From positions 248,001 through 312,000 of the forward strand of contig NZ_KQ948558.1 in the NCBI RefSeq assembly GCF_001514125.1: DNA of 64,000 nucleotides, given 5' to 3'. The DNA is from Streptomyces longwoodensis (GTDB taxonomy: Bacteria; Actinomycetota; Actinomycetes; Streptomycetales; Streptomycetaceae). Below the pieces are notes generated by a model that searched no databases, was not told the DNA's origin, and worked only from the letters and a program-made list of their open reading frames with translations. The position numbers and the translations under genes were made by a program. Shown piece by piece: positions 23,150 to 30,581 of the stretch (positions within the stretch are counted from its first letter, which is position 1; each line of letters begins with the position of its first letter).

Positions 23150-23231
23150 ACCGCCGCGCCGCACCCGCGACTTGCCCGCCCCCGCTCGGACTCCCCCACA
23201 CCTCCGACCCGCACGGAAACGGAACGCCCCC

Positions 23232-23939
23232 ATGCCCGCCTTCCGCCTCGGCACCGCCGTCGCCGACGCCTTCCCCGGCACCCTCATCGCCCTCGTCACC
23301 GCCACCGGCCTGCGCGGCCGGGAACCCTGGCCGCTGACCGCCACCGCCGTCGAGGACCTGGAACGGCGCCTGGCCGACGGCAGCTGGGCCCCCGCCGACG
23401 AGACCGACCCGCGCATCGAGGCCTGGCACACCGCCTACCGTTCCTTCGGCACCAACCCCCGTCGCGTCCGGCCCAGCGTGGACGCGCTCGGCCGCCGCCT
23501 CGCGAAGAAGGGGTCGCTGCCCCGGATCAACCCGGCCGTCGACTCCTACAACGCCGTCTCCGTCCGGCACGGCCTGCCCGCGGGCGCGTTCGACCTCGAC
23601 CGGGTCGAGGGGGACGTCGTGATCCGCCCGGCGGACGGCACCGAGGCCTTCACCCCGCTCGGTGAACCGGACACCGTGGAGCACCCCAGGCCTGGCGAAG
23701 TCGTCTACGTCGACGCGGCCGGTGTCCTCACCCGCCACTGGAACCACCGCGACACCCACCGCACCCGGGTCACCGAGGACTCCACCCACGTGGTCTTCGC
23801 CCTCGAGACCCTGCACGCCGAGCGCGACGGCGACCTCCTGCGGGCCGCGGCCGAGGAACTGCGGACCCTGCTCGCCCCGCACGCGGGAGCGACGGCCGTG
23901 CACCATCTCGACCCGGCCCGCCCGGAGGCCGTCGTCTGA
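23232..23939 (+). CDS. B3/B4 tRNA-binding domain protein
   Basis: 235 residues resembling the free-standing B3/4 domain of the phenylalanyl-tRNA synthetase beta chain: AWHTAYRSFGTNPRRVRPSVDALGRRL, LPRINPAVDSYNAVSVRHGLPAGAFDLDRV and HWNHRDTHRTRVTEDSTHVVF. Free-standing forms can edit misacylated tRNA or free amino acids, but in most cases this is unproven. ATG 23232 follows GGAAACGGAACG. A perfect terminator stem lies 40 bases after the stop. Confidence 0.82.
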   Translation: MPAFRLGTAVADAFPGTLIALVTATGLRGREPWPLTATAVEDLERRLADGSWAPADETDPRIEAWHTAYRSFGTNPRRVRPSVDALGRRLAKKGSLPRINPAVDSYNAVSVRHGLPAGAFDLDRVEGDVVIRPADGTEAFTPLGEPDTVEHPRPGEVVYVDAAGVLTRHWNHRDTHRTRVTEDSTHVVFALETLHAERDGDLLRAAAEELRTLLAPHAGATAVHHLDPARPEAVV

Positions 23940-23978
23940 CGCACGGTCCGGGCCTCGCGCACGGGCCGACGGCCGACC

Positions 23979-24002
23979 GCCCCTGGCCGAGGGGCCAGGG
24001 GC
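23979..24002. terminator. Bidirectional terminator hairpin
   Basis: Perfect 10-bp stem GCCCCTGGCC / GGCCAGGGGC with a 4-base loop, placed between the convergent B3/B4 (ends 23939) and DUF899 (ends 24030) genes. Confidence 0.75.
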
Positions 24003-24029
24003 ATCACCGGGGCCGGTCGCCCGTCACCG

Positions 24030-24812
24030 TCAGCGGTGGGGCCCCCGGCGGCCCAGGGTGTCGACGGGGGTCGCGCCGGGGCGGGTCCACTGCGGTACCG
24101 GGCGGCTGGTCGGGCCCCAGGTGGGGTTGCCGTCGGCGTCCGAGCGCCAGTACCAGCACGGCTTGTGGCCCAGCGACCGGCCCTCGGGGTTGTCCTCCCA
24201 CGCCTCGCCGCGGCCGTACGGGGTCATGTCGAGCAGGGCGAAGGTCGCGCTGAACGCCTCGTTGCCGCGGCCGGTCGTGGAGTACGTGAGGAACGTGCGG
24301 TCGCCGTCGCGCAGGAAGCAGGAGACGTACCCCATGTCGCCGCCCACCGGCGGGGGCACGTCGCGCACCGAGTACCAGGGCTGGGTGTAGCCCATGAACG
24401 CGACGAACGGCTCCACCTCCTCCCAGCGGCCGGTGGTCAGGACGGCGAACGACACCCCGCGGGCGTTGAGGTAGACGGCGTCCCTGAGGTGCCAGGCCGC
24501 GTTGGTGCAGCCTTCGCACTGGCCCTGGTGCGGGGCGCCGTCGTGCCACATGTGCTGGTAGACCACCAGTTCGTCCCGCCCCTGGAACAGGTCGAGGAAC
24601 GGCACGGGCCCGTCGGCCCCGACGACCTCGACGGCGCCGTCGAACTCCACCATCGGCAGGCGCCGCCGGGCCGCGGCGATGGCGTCCCCCTCCCGGGTGT
24701 GCGCCTTCTCCCGCACCAGCAGCTCCGCCCGCTCGGCCCGCCAGGTGGCGATGTCGACGACGGGCGGACGCCCGGGCAGTGCGCTGGTCGAGGGGTCCGG
24801 GGTGCTCGTCAT
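24030..24812 (-). CDS. DUF899 family thioredoxin-like protein
   Basis: 260 residues. The family opening ATWRAERAELLVREKAHTREGDAIAAARRRLPMVEF is followed by LVVYQHMWH and the C-x2-C of QCEGCTNAAWHL (about 103-106), at the thioredoxin active-site position. GYVSCFLRDGDRTFLTYSTTGRG and WEDNPEGR complete the pattern. Role unknown; the family is thought to be redox-related. GGAGGACACC precedes the ATG. Confidence 0.87.
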   Translation of the reverse strand: MTSTPDPSTSALPGRPPVVDIATWRAERAELLVREKAHTREGDAIAAARRRLPMVEFDGAVEVVGADGPVPFLDLFQGRDELVVYQHMWHDGAPHQGQCEGCTNAAWHLRDAVYLNARGVSFAVLTTGRWEEVEPFVAFMGYTQPWYSVRDVPPPVGGDMGYVSCFLRDGDRTFLTYSTTGRGNEAFSATFALLDMTPYGRGEAWEDNPEGRSLGHKPCWYWRSDADGNPTWGPTSRPVPQWTRPGATPVDTLGRRGPHR

Positions 24813-24927
24813 GGTGTCCTCCGGGGTGTCGGCTGCGGGCAGCGACGTACACCGTCCCTACGACGGTCACGAGGGGGGACTCCCGGGCCGACCGGAACTC
24901 ATCGCCGCCGGAAGGGCCGACCGCGCC

Positions 24928-25542
24928 TCAGGTGCGCGCGATGCCGTCGAAGAGGTTGCCGACCAGGCTGACGACGAAGTCGTCCGTCACCGGTTCGTCG
25001 GGGATCAGGAGGCGGTGGTAGACCGCGCCCCACAGCTGGTCGACCAGGACCTGGACGTCGACGTCCGCCCTGATCTGGCCCTGCTCCCTGGCCCTGGCCA
25101 GGCGTTCGCCCGCGAGGCGCCGGCGTTCGGAGGAGTAGAGCGTGCGGAAGGCGGTGGCCAGGTCCTCGTCGGTCTGGGACTGGCCGACCAGCTCGGTCAC
25201 CACGCGGCCGGCCGGGGTCGTGGTCATGATCCGCACGAAGGCGCGCAGCTGGTGGAGGAGGTCGGCGCGGATGTCGCCGGTGTCCTCGAAGGCGAGCGTC
25301 TGCTCGACGGCGTGGAAGTAGCCGTCGAGGGCCAGGGCGCCCTTGGAGGGCCACCACTTGTAGAGCGTGGTCTTGCTGACACCGGACAGGCGGGCCACCC
25401 GCTCGAACGTCAGGCCGGCGATCCCCTCGGTGAGGAGCACCTCGCCGACCGCGCGGAACACATCCGCGCGGACCTCGTCGGCCGGGCGGCGCCCCCGCCC
25501 GCGGGCCGGGCGTTCGTCGACGCCCTCGGCCTGCTTCGCCAC
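24928..25542 (-). CDS. TetR-family transcriptional regulator
   Basis: 204 residues with the HTH RADVFRAVGEVLLTEGIAGLTFERVARLSGVSKTTLYKWWPSKGALALD (about 24-71) and a TetR_C_16-like ligand domain. GTG start behind GAGGAGGACACC. It lies downstream of a broken and an intact SDR gene in the same direction. The twin palindromes at 27206-27252, upstream of the intact SDR gene, are good candidates for its binding site. Confidence 0.85.
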   Translation of the reverse strand: MAKQAEGVDERPARGRGRRPADEVRADVFRAVGEVLLTEGIAGLTFERVARLSGVSKTTLYKWWPSKGALALDGYFHAVEQTLAFEDTGDIRADLLHQLRAFVRIMTTTPAGRVVTELVGQSQTDEDLATAFRTLYSSERRRLAGERLARAREQGQIRADVDVQVLVDQLWGAVYHRLLIPDEPVTDDFVVSLVGNLFDGIART

Positions 25543-25591
25543 GGTGTCCTCCTCCTCGCTCGGTGCCGGGACCGGATCAGTCTAGGAAGCC

Positions 25592-26391
25592 CTACGGCGT
25601 CCCCAGGGCCGGGGCGGTCCTGACGTGGAGGAGTTCGCCGAAGCCGAGCCGGGTGACGAAGTCCTCCTGGGCGCGGCGCAGGACCTCGTTGACCTCCTCG
25701 ACACCGGCCTGGCTGAAGTCGACGACCGTGCGGAAGGGCCGGGTGCCGGCCGGGAGGGCCAGGACGCGGACGATCTCCTCGGCGACGGCCCGCGGGTGCG
25801 CGTCGGCACCGGGCGGGAACAGCCCTTCCGTGGCCTCCTCGTTGCGGGCCACCATCGGGTCCAGGGCGGCGTAGGCGCGGGTGCGTGCGTCGTCGTGGGC
25901 GCGGCTCGCGTGGGGGAAGTGCTCGGTCCCCTGGGTGAAGGGGCCCGGCATCACGACGGTGGTCTCGATGCCGAGCTGTCCGACCTCGTACGCGGTGACC
26001 TGGGCCAGCGCGTCCGCGGCGGACTTGGAGGCGACGTACGGGCCGAGGAACGGCGGTACGACGACCGAGGTGGTGCGGGGGTGAACGCCTCGACGTAACC
26101 GACGTAGAGGTGACCGGCGTTGTGGACGACGGTGTCGAGCCGGCCGGCCTCGTCCAGGACGGTCGCGACGGCGGCCTCGGCCGACGCCTCGGACTGCACG
26201 TCGAGTTCCACGACGCGCAGGTCGTGGCCCTCGCGGCGGCCGAGCGCGCGCAGTTCCTCCGCGCGGGCGGCGTTGCGGCCGCGCACGTCGCGCATGCTGG
26301 CGTAGACGGTGTGGCCGGCCGCGGCGAGGGCGCGGGCGGTGAGGTTGCCGATGCCGGTGGCGGCGCCGGTGATGAGGACGACGGATGACAT
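25592..26391 (-). pseudogene. SDR-family oxidoreductase broken by an internal out-of-frame deletion
   Basis: The N-terminal half is a normal short-chain dehydrogenase (VVLITGAATGIGNLTARALAAAGH, VVELDVQSEAS, TVVHNAGHLYVGYVEAFTP). At about 26070-26082 the frame changes. The following frame resumes at TTSVVVPPFLGPYVASKSAADALAQV and runs correctly to the stop at 25592. About 35-40 residues normally present between the NAG motif and the catalytic Ser strand are missing. The catalytic Tyr-x3-Lys is retained in the second part. GGAGGGACCCCC precedes ATG 26391. A sequencing error cannot explain the missing residues, although an assembly collapse could. Confidence 0.8.
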
Positions 26392-26434
26392 GGGGGTCCC
26401 TCCGGGGGTACGGGCGTGGGTGCGGACGGTGGGG

Positions 26435-27181
26435 TCAGGCGAGGCCGCCGTTGGTGAACAGGACCTGGCCGTTGACCCAGCGGGCGGGGCCGGCCAGGAA
26501 GGCCACCGACTCGGCCACGTCCCGGGGCTCGCCCAGGCGCTCCAGCGGTGCGGCCTTGCTGAAGGCGGCGACGGTCTCCTCGTCCTTGCCCTCGAGGAAG
26601 AGCGGGGTGGCGATCGGTCCGGGCGCGACGGTGTTGACGGTGATGTCCCGGCCTCGCAGCTCCCGCGCGAGGATCAGCGTGAGGCCCTCGACGGCGGCCT
26701 TGCTCGCGACGTAGCCGCCGTAGGTGGGCAGCTGGGTGCGGGTGACGGAGGTGGAGACGTTGATGATCGCGCCGCCGTCGCGCAGCCGGCGGGCGGCCTG
26801 CTGGGAGACGACGAAGGTACCGCGGACGTTGGTGCGGATCATCCGGTCCAGGTCGTCGAGGTCCAGGGTGGCGACCGGCGACAGGACCATGATCCCGGCG
26901 GTGTTCACCATGACGTCGACCCCGCCGAACGTCGCCTCGACGGCGTCGAACGCGGCCTCCATGGCCTTCTCGTCGGCCACGTCGCCGGCCACCGCGACGG
27001 CCCGGCCGCCGGCGGCGGCGATCTCCTCGACGAGGGCCTCGGCCCTGTCCTTGTTCCCGGCGTAGTGCACGGCGACGGCGAAGCCGTCCGCGGCGAGCCG
27101 CTCGACGACGGCCCGGCCGATGCCGCCGGAACCGCCGGTGACGAGGGCGACGCGGCGGGGGGTGCTGGATGCGGTGGTCAT
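26435..27181 (-). CDS. SDR-family NAD(P)-dependent oxidoreductase
   Basis: 248 residues of classical SDR type: cofactor motif TGGSGGIG (15-22), NTAG (about 92-95), catalytic Ser in IINVSTS, YGGYVASK (about 153-160) and the PG motif NTVAPGPIATPLF. A C-terminal WVNGQVLFTNGG is typical. GGAAGGGAACCCCC precedes ATG 27181; the frame is open upstream but crosses the operator. First gene of a minus-strand cluster with the broken SDR and TetR. Confidence 0.86.
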   Translation of the reverse strand: MTTASSTPRRVALVTGGSGGIGRAVVERLAADGFAVAVHYAGNKDRAEALVEEIAAAGGRAVAVAGDVADEKAMEAAFDAVEATFGGVDVMVNTAGIMVLSPVATLDLDDLDRMIRTNVRGTFVVSQQAARRLRDGGAIINVSTSVTRTQLPTYGGYVASKAAVEGLTLILARELRGRDITVNTVAPGPIATPLFLEGKDEETVAAFSKAAPLERLGEPRDVAESVAFLAGPARWVNGQVLFTNGGLA

Positions 27182-27205
27182 GGGGGTTCCCTTCCGGAGC
27201 CGTAA

Positions 27206-27252
27206 ATGAACGCTGAGTCCATATAAGCAGAATATGAACGCCGCGTCCATAT
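27206..27252. promoter_or_regulatory. Twin palindromic operator upstream of SDR cluster
   Basis: Two related 19-bp elements begin ATGAACGC and end GTCCATAT (27206-27224, 27234-27252), 28 bp apart. The second extends to a 21-bp dyad at 27232-27252 whose 10-bp arms ATATGAACGC / GCGTCCATAT pair at 9 of 10 positions. Size and symmetry fit a TetR-family operator. Confidence 0.66.
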
Positions 27253-27374
27253 CTTCGGTGGCAAGAATCCGGAGCCGGGCACACCGGATCGGCCTCTCCC
27301 ACACCCGCCCGGAACCGGACGGGCCCCGCGCGGCATCATGACCACCGGACACACCGCACGCTCACGGGGGACTC

Positions 27375-27827
27375 ATGGACAGCCGCACCACCGCCATCGC
27401 GCTCACCGCCGCCGCGCTCCTCGCGCTGACCGCCTGCTCGTCCTCCGACGACGACGCGGCGCCCGCCAGCGACAGCGGCACGCCCGTGGCGGAGCCCACG
27501 GTGAGCGTGCCGGCCGAGCACGAGAACGACGACCTCCAGGCCGCGATCGCCGTCTACACCGCGTCGTACTTCTCCGGCGACGCCGACACGGCGTACGGCA
27601 TGCTGTCCAAGCGCTGCCAGGGGACGACGACGCCCGCGGACTACAAGGCGGTCCTCGCGGAGGCGGCCGCCGACTACGGCCCCGACCACCAGGCGACGGA
27701 CGTGCACGCGAAGGTCTCGGGCACGCGGGCGCAGGTCAGCTACAAGGTGAGCGGCCTGCCGAAGTTCGACCAGCAGGGACAGCCGTGGGCCCTGGAGGGC
27801 GACGCCTGGCGTTACGACGCCTGCTGA
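27375..27827 (+). CDS. Small lipoprotein
   Basis: 150 residues. The signal peptide ends in lipobox LLALTACSSS (Cys about 21), followed by an acidic Ser/Asp/Ala spacer to about residue 45. A compact domain with an NTF2/DUF4878-like look fills the rest (DDLQAAIAVYTASYFSGDADTAYGMLSKRC, TPADYKAVLAEAAADYG, WALEGDAWRYDAC). Cys at the end of the first helix and at the terminus may form a disulfide. Function unknown. It ends 10 bases before the convergent orphan coding segment. Confidence 0.72.
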   Translation: MDSRTTAIALTAAALLALTACSSSDDDAAPASDSGTPVAEPTVSVPAEHENDDLQAAIAVYTASYFSGDADTAYGMLSKRCQGTTTPADYKAVLAEAAADYGPDHQATDVHAKVSGTRAQVSYKVSGLPKFDQQGQPWALEGDAWRYDAC

Positions 27828-27836
27828 CCCTCACCC

Positions 27837-28112
27837 TCACGCCCGCCCGTCGCGGTCGCCCTCCGGGGTGCCGGTGATCCGGGTCGCGAGGCGGTACGCC
27901 ACGGTGACGTCGTCGTAGTCACGGCCCGGCTCGACCGGCCGGGGCAGGCGTGACCGTTCGCTGTGGCTCGTCGAGTCCCGCCGGCCGGTGCCGGGGAAGC
28001 GGACGTCCGTCGACGGTTCCTCCTCGAAGCGCAGCCGGTCGGCACGGACCGTCGACTCGAACGCGATGTCCCAGGCGGCCGGCTCCGGCTGCCGGGCTGC
28101 GGCACCCGTCGT
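27837..28112 (-). pseudogene. Orphan coding segment in frame behind the stop of the repeat protein
   Basis: Directly after the TGA at 28113-28115, the same frame stays open for 91 codons. They have clear coding character: WDIAFESTVRADRLRFEEEP, DVRFPGTGRRDS, VEPGRDYDDVTVAYRLATRI, with third positions almost all G or C. No ATG, GTG or TTG occurs in this frame after the TGA. Either it is the C-terminal part of the repeat protein cut off by a nonsense change, or it is a small separate gene whose start (GTG 28105 is in another frame) was lost by an indel. I do not recognise the domain. Confidence 0.55.
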
Positions 28113-29333
28113 TCAGGGCGGTTCCTCGGCTTCTCCGGTGGTGCGGCGGCGTGGGCGCGGAGGGAGTGCGCCGTCCTGGGTGCGCTTGCGGCGCGGGCGC
28201 GGGCCTGGCCGCGTCTCCGGCTCCGCCTCCGTGGGAACGACCTCTTCCGGCTGCTCGTCCGCGGCCTCGGCGTGCGCTGCCTTGGACGCCGCCCTGGGCG
28301 CCGCCTCGGGCGCCGCCGCCTTCGAGGCGGTCCTCCGGCCGGTCAATTCGGAGCGACGGCGCGCGGGGCCGCCCGCAGGCTTGCGGCTCACCTTTCCGGT
28401 GGTGCCGACGGCCTCCTCGCCGACCGTCCCGGCGGCGGCCGTGGAGGCGTCGGCGACGTCTCCGACCACGCGCCCGGCCTCGCCACCGACGTCCGCGACC
28501 GTCCGCCGCGCGGCTCCGCCCACGCCTTCGACGGCGCGGCCCGCGCCCCCGCCGACCTCCTCGGCGGTCCGGCCGACGCCGCTGCCGACGTCCCCGACGG
28601 CCCGTCCCGCGCCGCCGCCGACGTCCTGGACCGCACGGCCGGCGCCGCCGCCCACGTCCTCCACGGCACGGCCCGCGCCCCGGCCGACGTCCACCGCCGC
28701 CGAGCCGACGCCGTGGCCGACGTCCTGCACGGCTGCTCCGGCGCCCCGGCCCACGTCCTGGACGGCGGCCCCGGCACCCCGGCCCACGTCCTGCACCGCC
28801 GCCCCGGCACCGGTGCCCAGTTCACCGACGGCCACGCGGGCTCCGCTGCCCACGTCCCGCACGGCGGAGCCCACCCCGCGGGCCAGCTCGTGCAGGATCT
28901 CGGGGTTGCGGTCGAGCGTGGTGAGCACGCGGTTGATGATCGTGGCGACGTTGTCGAGGCGGACCCTGAGCTGGGCCTGCGCCTCCACGCCCGAGATGTT
29001 GAGGTGGACGCGGCCGAGCGAGACGTCCGCGCCCACGTTGAGCTTGAGCAGGTCCAGCACCTCGGCCTGGAGGGAGACGTGGGCGCGCAGGTCCTCGACG
29101 TCCAGGTCGATCTCGTCCACCTTCAGCAGGGGGACGTCGAGGAAGACGTCGGGGTCCGCCCGGGGGGCCGCGGCCTCCGCCGCGTCGACGTCCTCGTCGT
29201 AGACGCCCTCGCTCTCGTCGTCCTCCGGCTCGGATTCTTCGTCGTACTCCAGCTCGTACTCGGGCTCGGCTTCCCCGTCGTACGGCTCGGGCTCCTCGGG
29301 CTCTTCCGCTGCGCTCTCGGCGTTGTCGTGCAT
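28113..29333 (-). CDS. Acidic protein with conserved beta domain and thirteen 11-residue repeats
   Basis: 406 residues. Residues 1-60 are strongly acidic (many Glu/Asp). Residues 62-150 form a conserved-looking domain (DVFLDVPLLKVDEIDLDVEDL, AHVSLQAEVLDLLKLNVGADVSLG, AQLRVRLDNVATIINRVLTTL). Residues 152-294 are thirteen consecutive 11-residue repeats, consensus x-G-A-G-x-A-V-x-D-V-G. The end is basic, Arg/Lys/Pro/Glu-rich. ATG 29333 follows AAGGGTGCGGTG; the upstream frame crosses a large hairpin. I do not know the function. The 11-residue period suggests a long amphipathic or extended structure on a surface such as membrane, polymer or DNA. Confidence 0.72.
   Translation of the reverse strand: MHDNAESAAEEPEEPEPYDGEAEPEYELEYDEESEPEDDESEGVYDEDVDAAEAAAPRADPDVFLDVPLLKVDEIDLDVEDLRAHVSLQAEVLDLLKLNVGADVSLGRVHLNISGVEAQAQLRVRLDNVATIINRVLTTLDRNPEILHELARGVGSAVRDVGSGARVAVGELGTGAGAAVQDVGRGAGAAVQDVGRGAGAAVQDVGHGVGSAAVDVGRGAGRAVEDVGGGAGRAVQDVGGGAGRAVGDVGSGVGRTAEEVGGGAGRAVEGVGGAARRTVADVGGEAGRVVGDVADASTAAAGTVGEEAVGTTGKVSRKPAGGPARRRSELTGRRTASKAAAPEAAPRAASKAAHAEAADEQPEEVVPTEAEPETRPGPRPRRKRTQDGALPPRPRRRTTGEAEEPP
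28452..28880 (-). repeat. 33-bp tandem repeat array encoding the 11-residue repeats
   Basis: Thirteen head-to-tail units of 33 bases inside the gene. Units 3-5 (residues 174-206) are nearly identical, which makes unit-number variation between strains likely. Confidence 0.75.
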
Positions 29334-29440
29334 CACCGCACCCTTGCGATCGGACCGGACCTTTCGGCTCATTCTGGTCCGGTTCGGGGTTCGGTGCTCG
29401 CCCACCGGCCCGCCGCGAGGGACGCCGGCCGGCACGGTCA

Positions 29441-29491
29441 CACACGCGGAGGCCGCGCCGAGGGGGTCCCTCGGCGCGGCCTCCGCGTGTG
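29441..29491. terminator. Very strong terminator hairpin
   Basis: Perfect 24-bp stem (29441-29464 with 29468-29491) and a 3-base loop GGT, starting 9 bases after the DUF5133 stop. It separates that gene from the repeat protein downstream on the same strand. Confidence 0.85.
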
Positions 29492-29499
29492 AGGTGCGG

Positions 29500-29754
29500 T
29501 TACGCCGCCAGCGTCTCTTCCTCCTGGGTGACGGCGCTGCGGCGGTTGACGCAGTAGCGGTCCAGCAGCGCGTCGGCCGCGGCCAGGGCGTCGTCGGCCG
29601 TGCGGGCACCCGTCATCACACACAGCGTGTAGGTCGCGTCCTCCAGCACACGGCTCGTGTCACCCGTGGGACGCCGGTCGTGCTCGATTCGCGCCTGGGC
29701 GAACCGAGCCAGCGCAGCACGGAGTTCCTTCTCGGCCGGAAGCAGCATGACCAT
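29500..29754 (-). CDS. DUF5133 domain protein
   Basis: About 84 residues: MVMLLPAEKELRAALARFAQARIEHDRR, then an ANTAR-like second half (LEDATYTLCVMTGARTADDALAAADALLDRY). The family is found mainly in Streptomyces and has no proven function. GGGGAGAGGG precedes ATG 29754; ATG 29748 is equally possible. Monocistronic, ending in the 24-bp hairpin. The gap upstream contains an A/T-richer stretch that should hold the promoter. Confidence 0.72.
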   Translation of the reverse strand: MVMLLPAEKELRAALARFAQARIEHDRRPTGDTSRVLEDATYTLCVMTGARTADDALAAADALLDRYCVNRRSAVTQEEETLAA

Positions 29755-30159
29755 CCCTCTCCCCTGCAAACACCTCGCCCGCCGGCCCTGAACTCCTGCC
29801 AGGAGCAGGCCGTGGCAGTGGACTTCAGCGGCCACCGCCTTGGCGCCGAACAACGCCGGGCACACTGCTACGCCTGCCCGCGGTTCACAGTCGTATACCG
29901 AATACTTTTGGCCTTTCGACGATCATTCTCGGCCGCGAGACCGGCCGAGGGCCGGGGATGGCCGGGGATGGCCGGGGATGGCCGGCCGGACATGACCGTG
30001 GGCGTGCCGTCGAGCTCGGGGGGAGATTCACGTCGGCACACCCACAAGAGAGGGGCGTGCACAGGAACACGTCCCTCTCGGAAGGGCGCCTGCCCCGTCC
30101 GACGCCGACCAGGCTGGGCCGTCCGGGTGAACCACCCGGGGGACCGCCGGACGGAAGGT
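29755..30159. other. Gene-free 405-base gap
   Basis: No coding segment I can support. It holds a small hairpin (CTCCTGCCAGGAG, 29792-29804), an A/T-richer stretch (about 29885-29935) that could carry the DUF5133 promoter, and a 10-bp tandem repeat. Confidence 0.6.
29949..29990. repeat. 10-bp tandem repeat
   Basis: Three exact copies of GCCGGGGATG (29951-29980) with partial copies on both sides. No gene covers it. Confidence 0.8.
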
Positions 30160-30507
30160 TCAGCGGTGACCCAGTACGTTGATCACCCGGCCGTTCGGGT
30201 CACGGACGAAGAAGCGGCGCACTCCCCACTCCTCGTCCTGCAGCGGGTGCACGATCTCCGCGCCCGCCCCCCGCACGGCCGCGTAGGCCGCGTCCACGTC
30301 GTCCACCTCGACGCTCAGGTCCGGGACCACCGGCGCGGTCTTGTCGTACGCCATGAGGCTCACCTGTGCCGCCGGCTGGGACGGGGACGCGAGCGTGGTG
30401 ATCCAGCCGAGGTCCATGACCTGCTCGAAACCCAGCAGGCCGTAGAAGGCGCGGCTCTCCTGCGCGGCGTCGGACGGGATGTTGGGCACGACACGGCGAA
30501 CGACCAC
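30160..30507 (-). CDS. VOC-superfamily (glyoxalase-like) protein
   Basis: 115 residues, one betaalpha-beta-beta-beta pair: VVVRRVVPNIPSDAAQESRAFYGLLGFEQV at the start and WGVRRFFVRDPNGRVINVLGH at the end, with the conserved DPNG turn. Role open (lyase, dioxygenase-like or binding protein). GTG 30507 has CCGGAGGAGCCG upstream; longer in-frame extensions would run into lexA-like coding DNA. It is the next gene after the LexA paralogue on the same strand. Confidence 0.77.
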   Translation of the reverse strand: MVVRRVVPNIPSDAAQESRAFYGLLGFEQVMDLGWITTLASPSQPAAQVSLMAYDKTAPVVPDLSVEVDDVDAAYAAVRGAGAEIVHPLQDEEWGVRRFFVRDPNGRVINVLGHR

Positions 30508-30526
30508 GGACGGCTCCTCCGGGCGA

Positions 30527-30550
30527 CGGCTACGGCTACGGCTACGGCAA
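30527..30550. repeat. Hexanucleotide repeat (CGGCTA)3
   Basis: Three exact CGGCTA copies and one changed copy (CGGCAA) in the 74-base gap between the LexA paralogue and the VOC gene, just upstream of the latter's ribosome binding site. Confidence 0.8.
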
Positions 30551-30581
30551 CGCGCTTCTCCTCTTCGGGTCCGCCGGTGCC

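Noticed and set aside
25410..27302. 630-codon minus-strand frame across the SDR cluster
   Set aside because: It reads both SDR genes and the TetR gene out of frame; Arg/Pro/Ala-rich noise.
27963..29492. Plus-strand 509-codon frame with its own Ala/Asp/Val repeats
   Set aside because: The repeats are the mirror of the 33-bp array of the minus-strand gene; there is no ribosome binding site and it crosses the 24-bp terminator.
29951..29980. Short regular repeats considered as a CRISPR array
   Set aside because: 10-bp units directly abutting with no spacers; the same applies to the 33-bp coding array at 28452-28880. No cas genes in the window.
29958..30182. 74-codon plus-strand frame starting in the 10-bp repeat
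   Set aside because: It begins inside a tandem repeat, has no ribosome binding site, and overlaps the end of the VOC gene.
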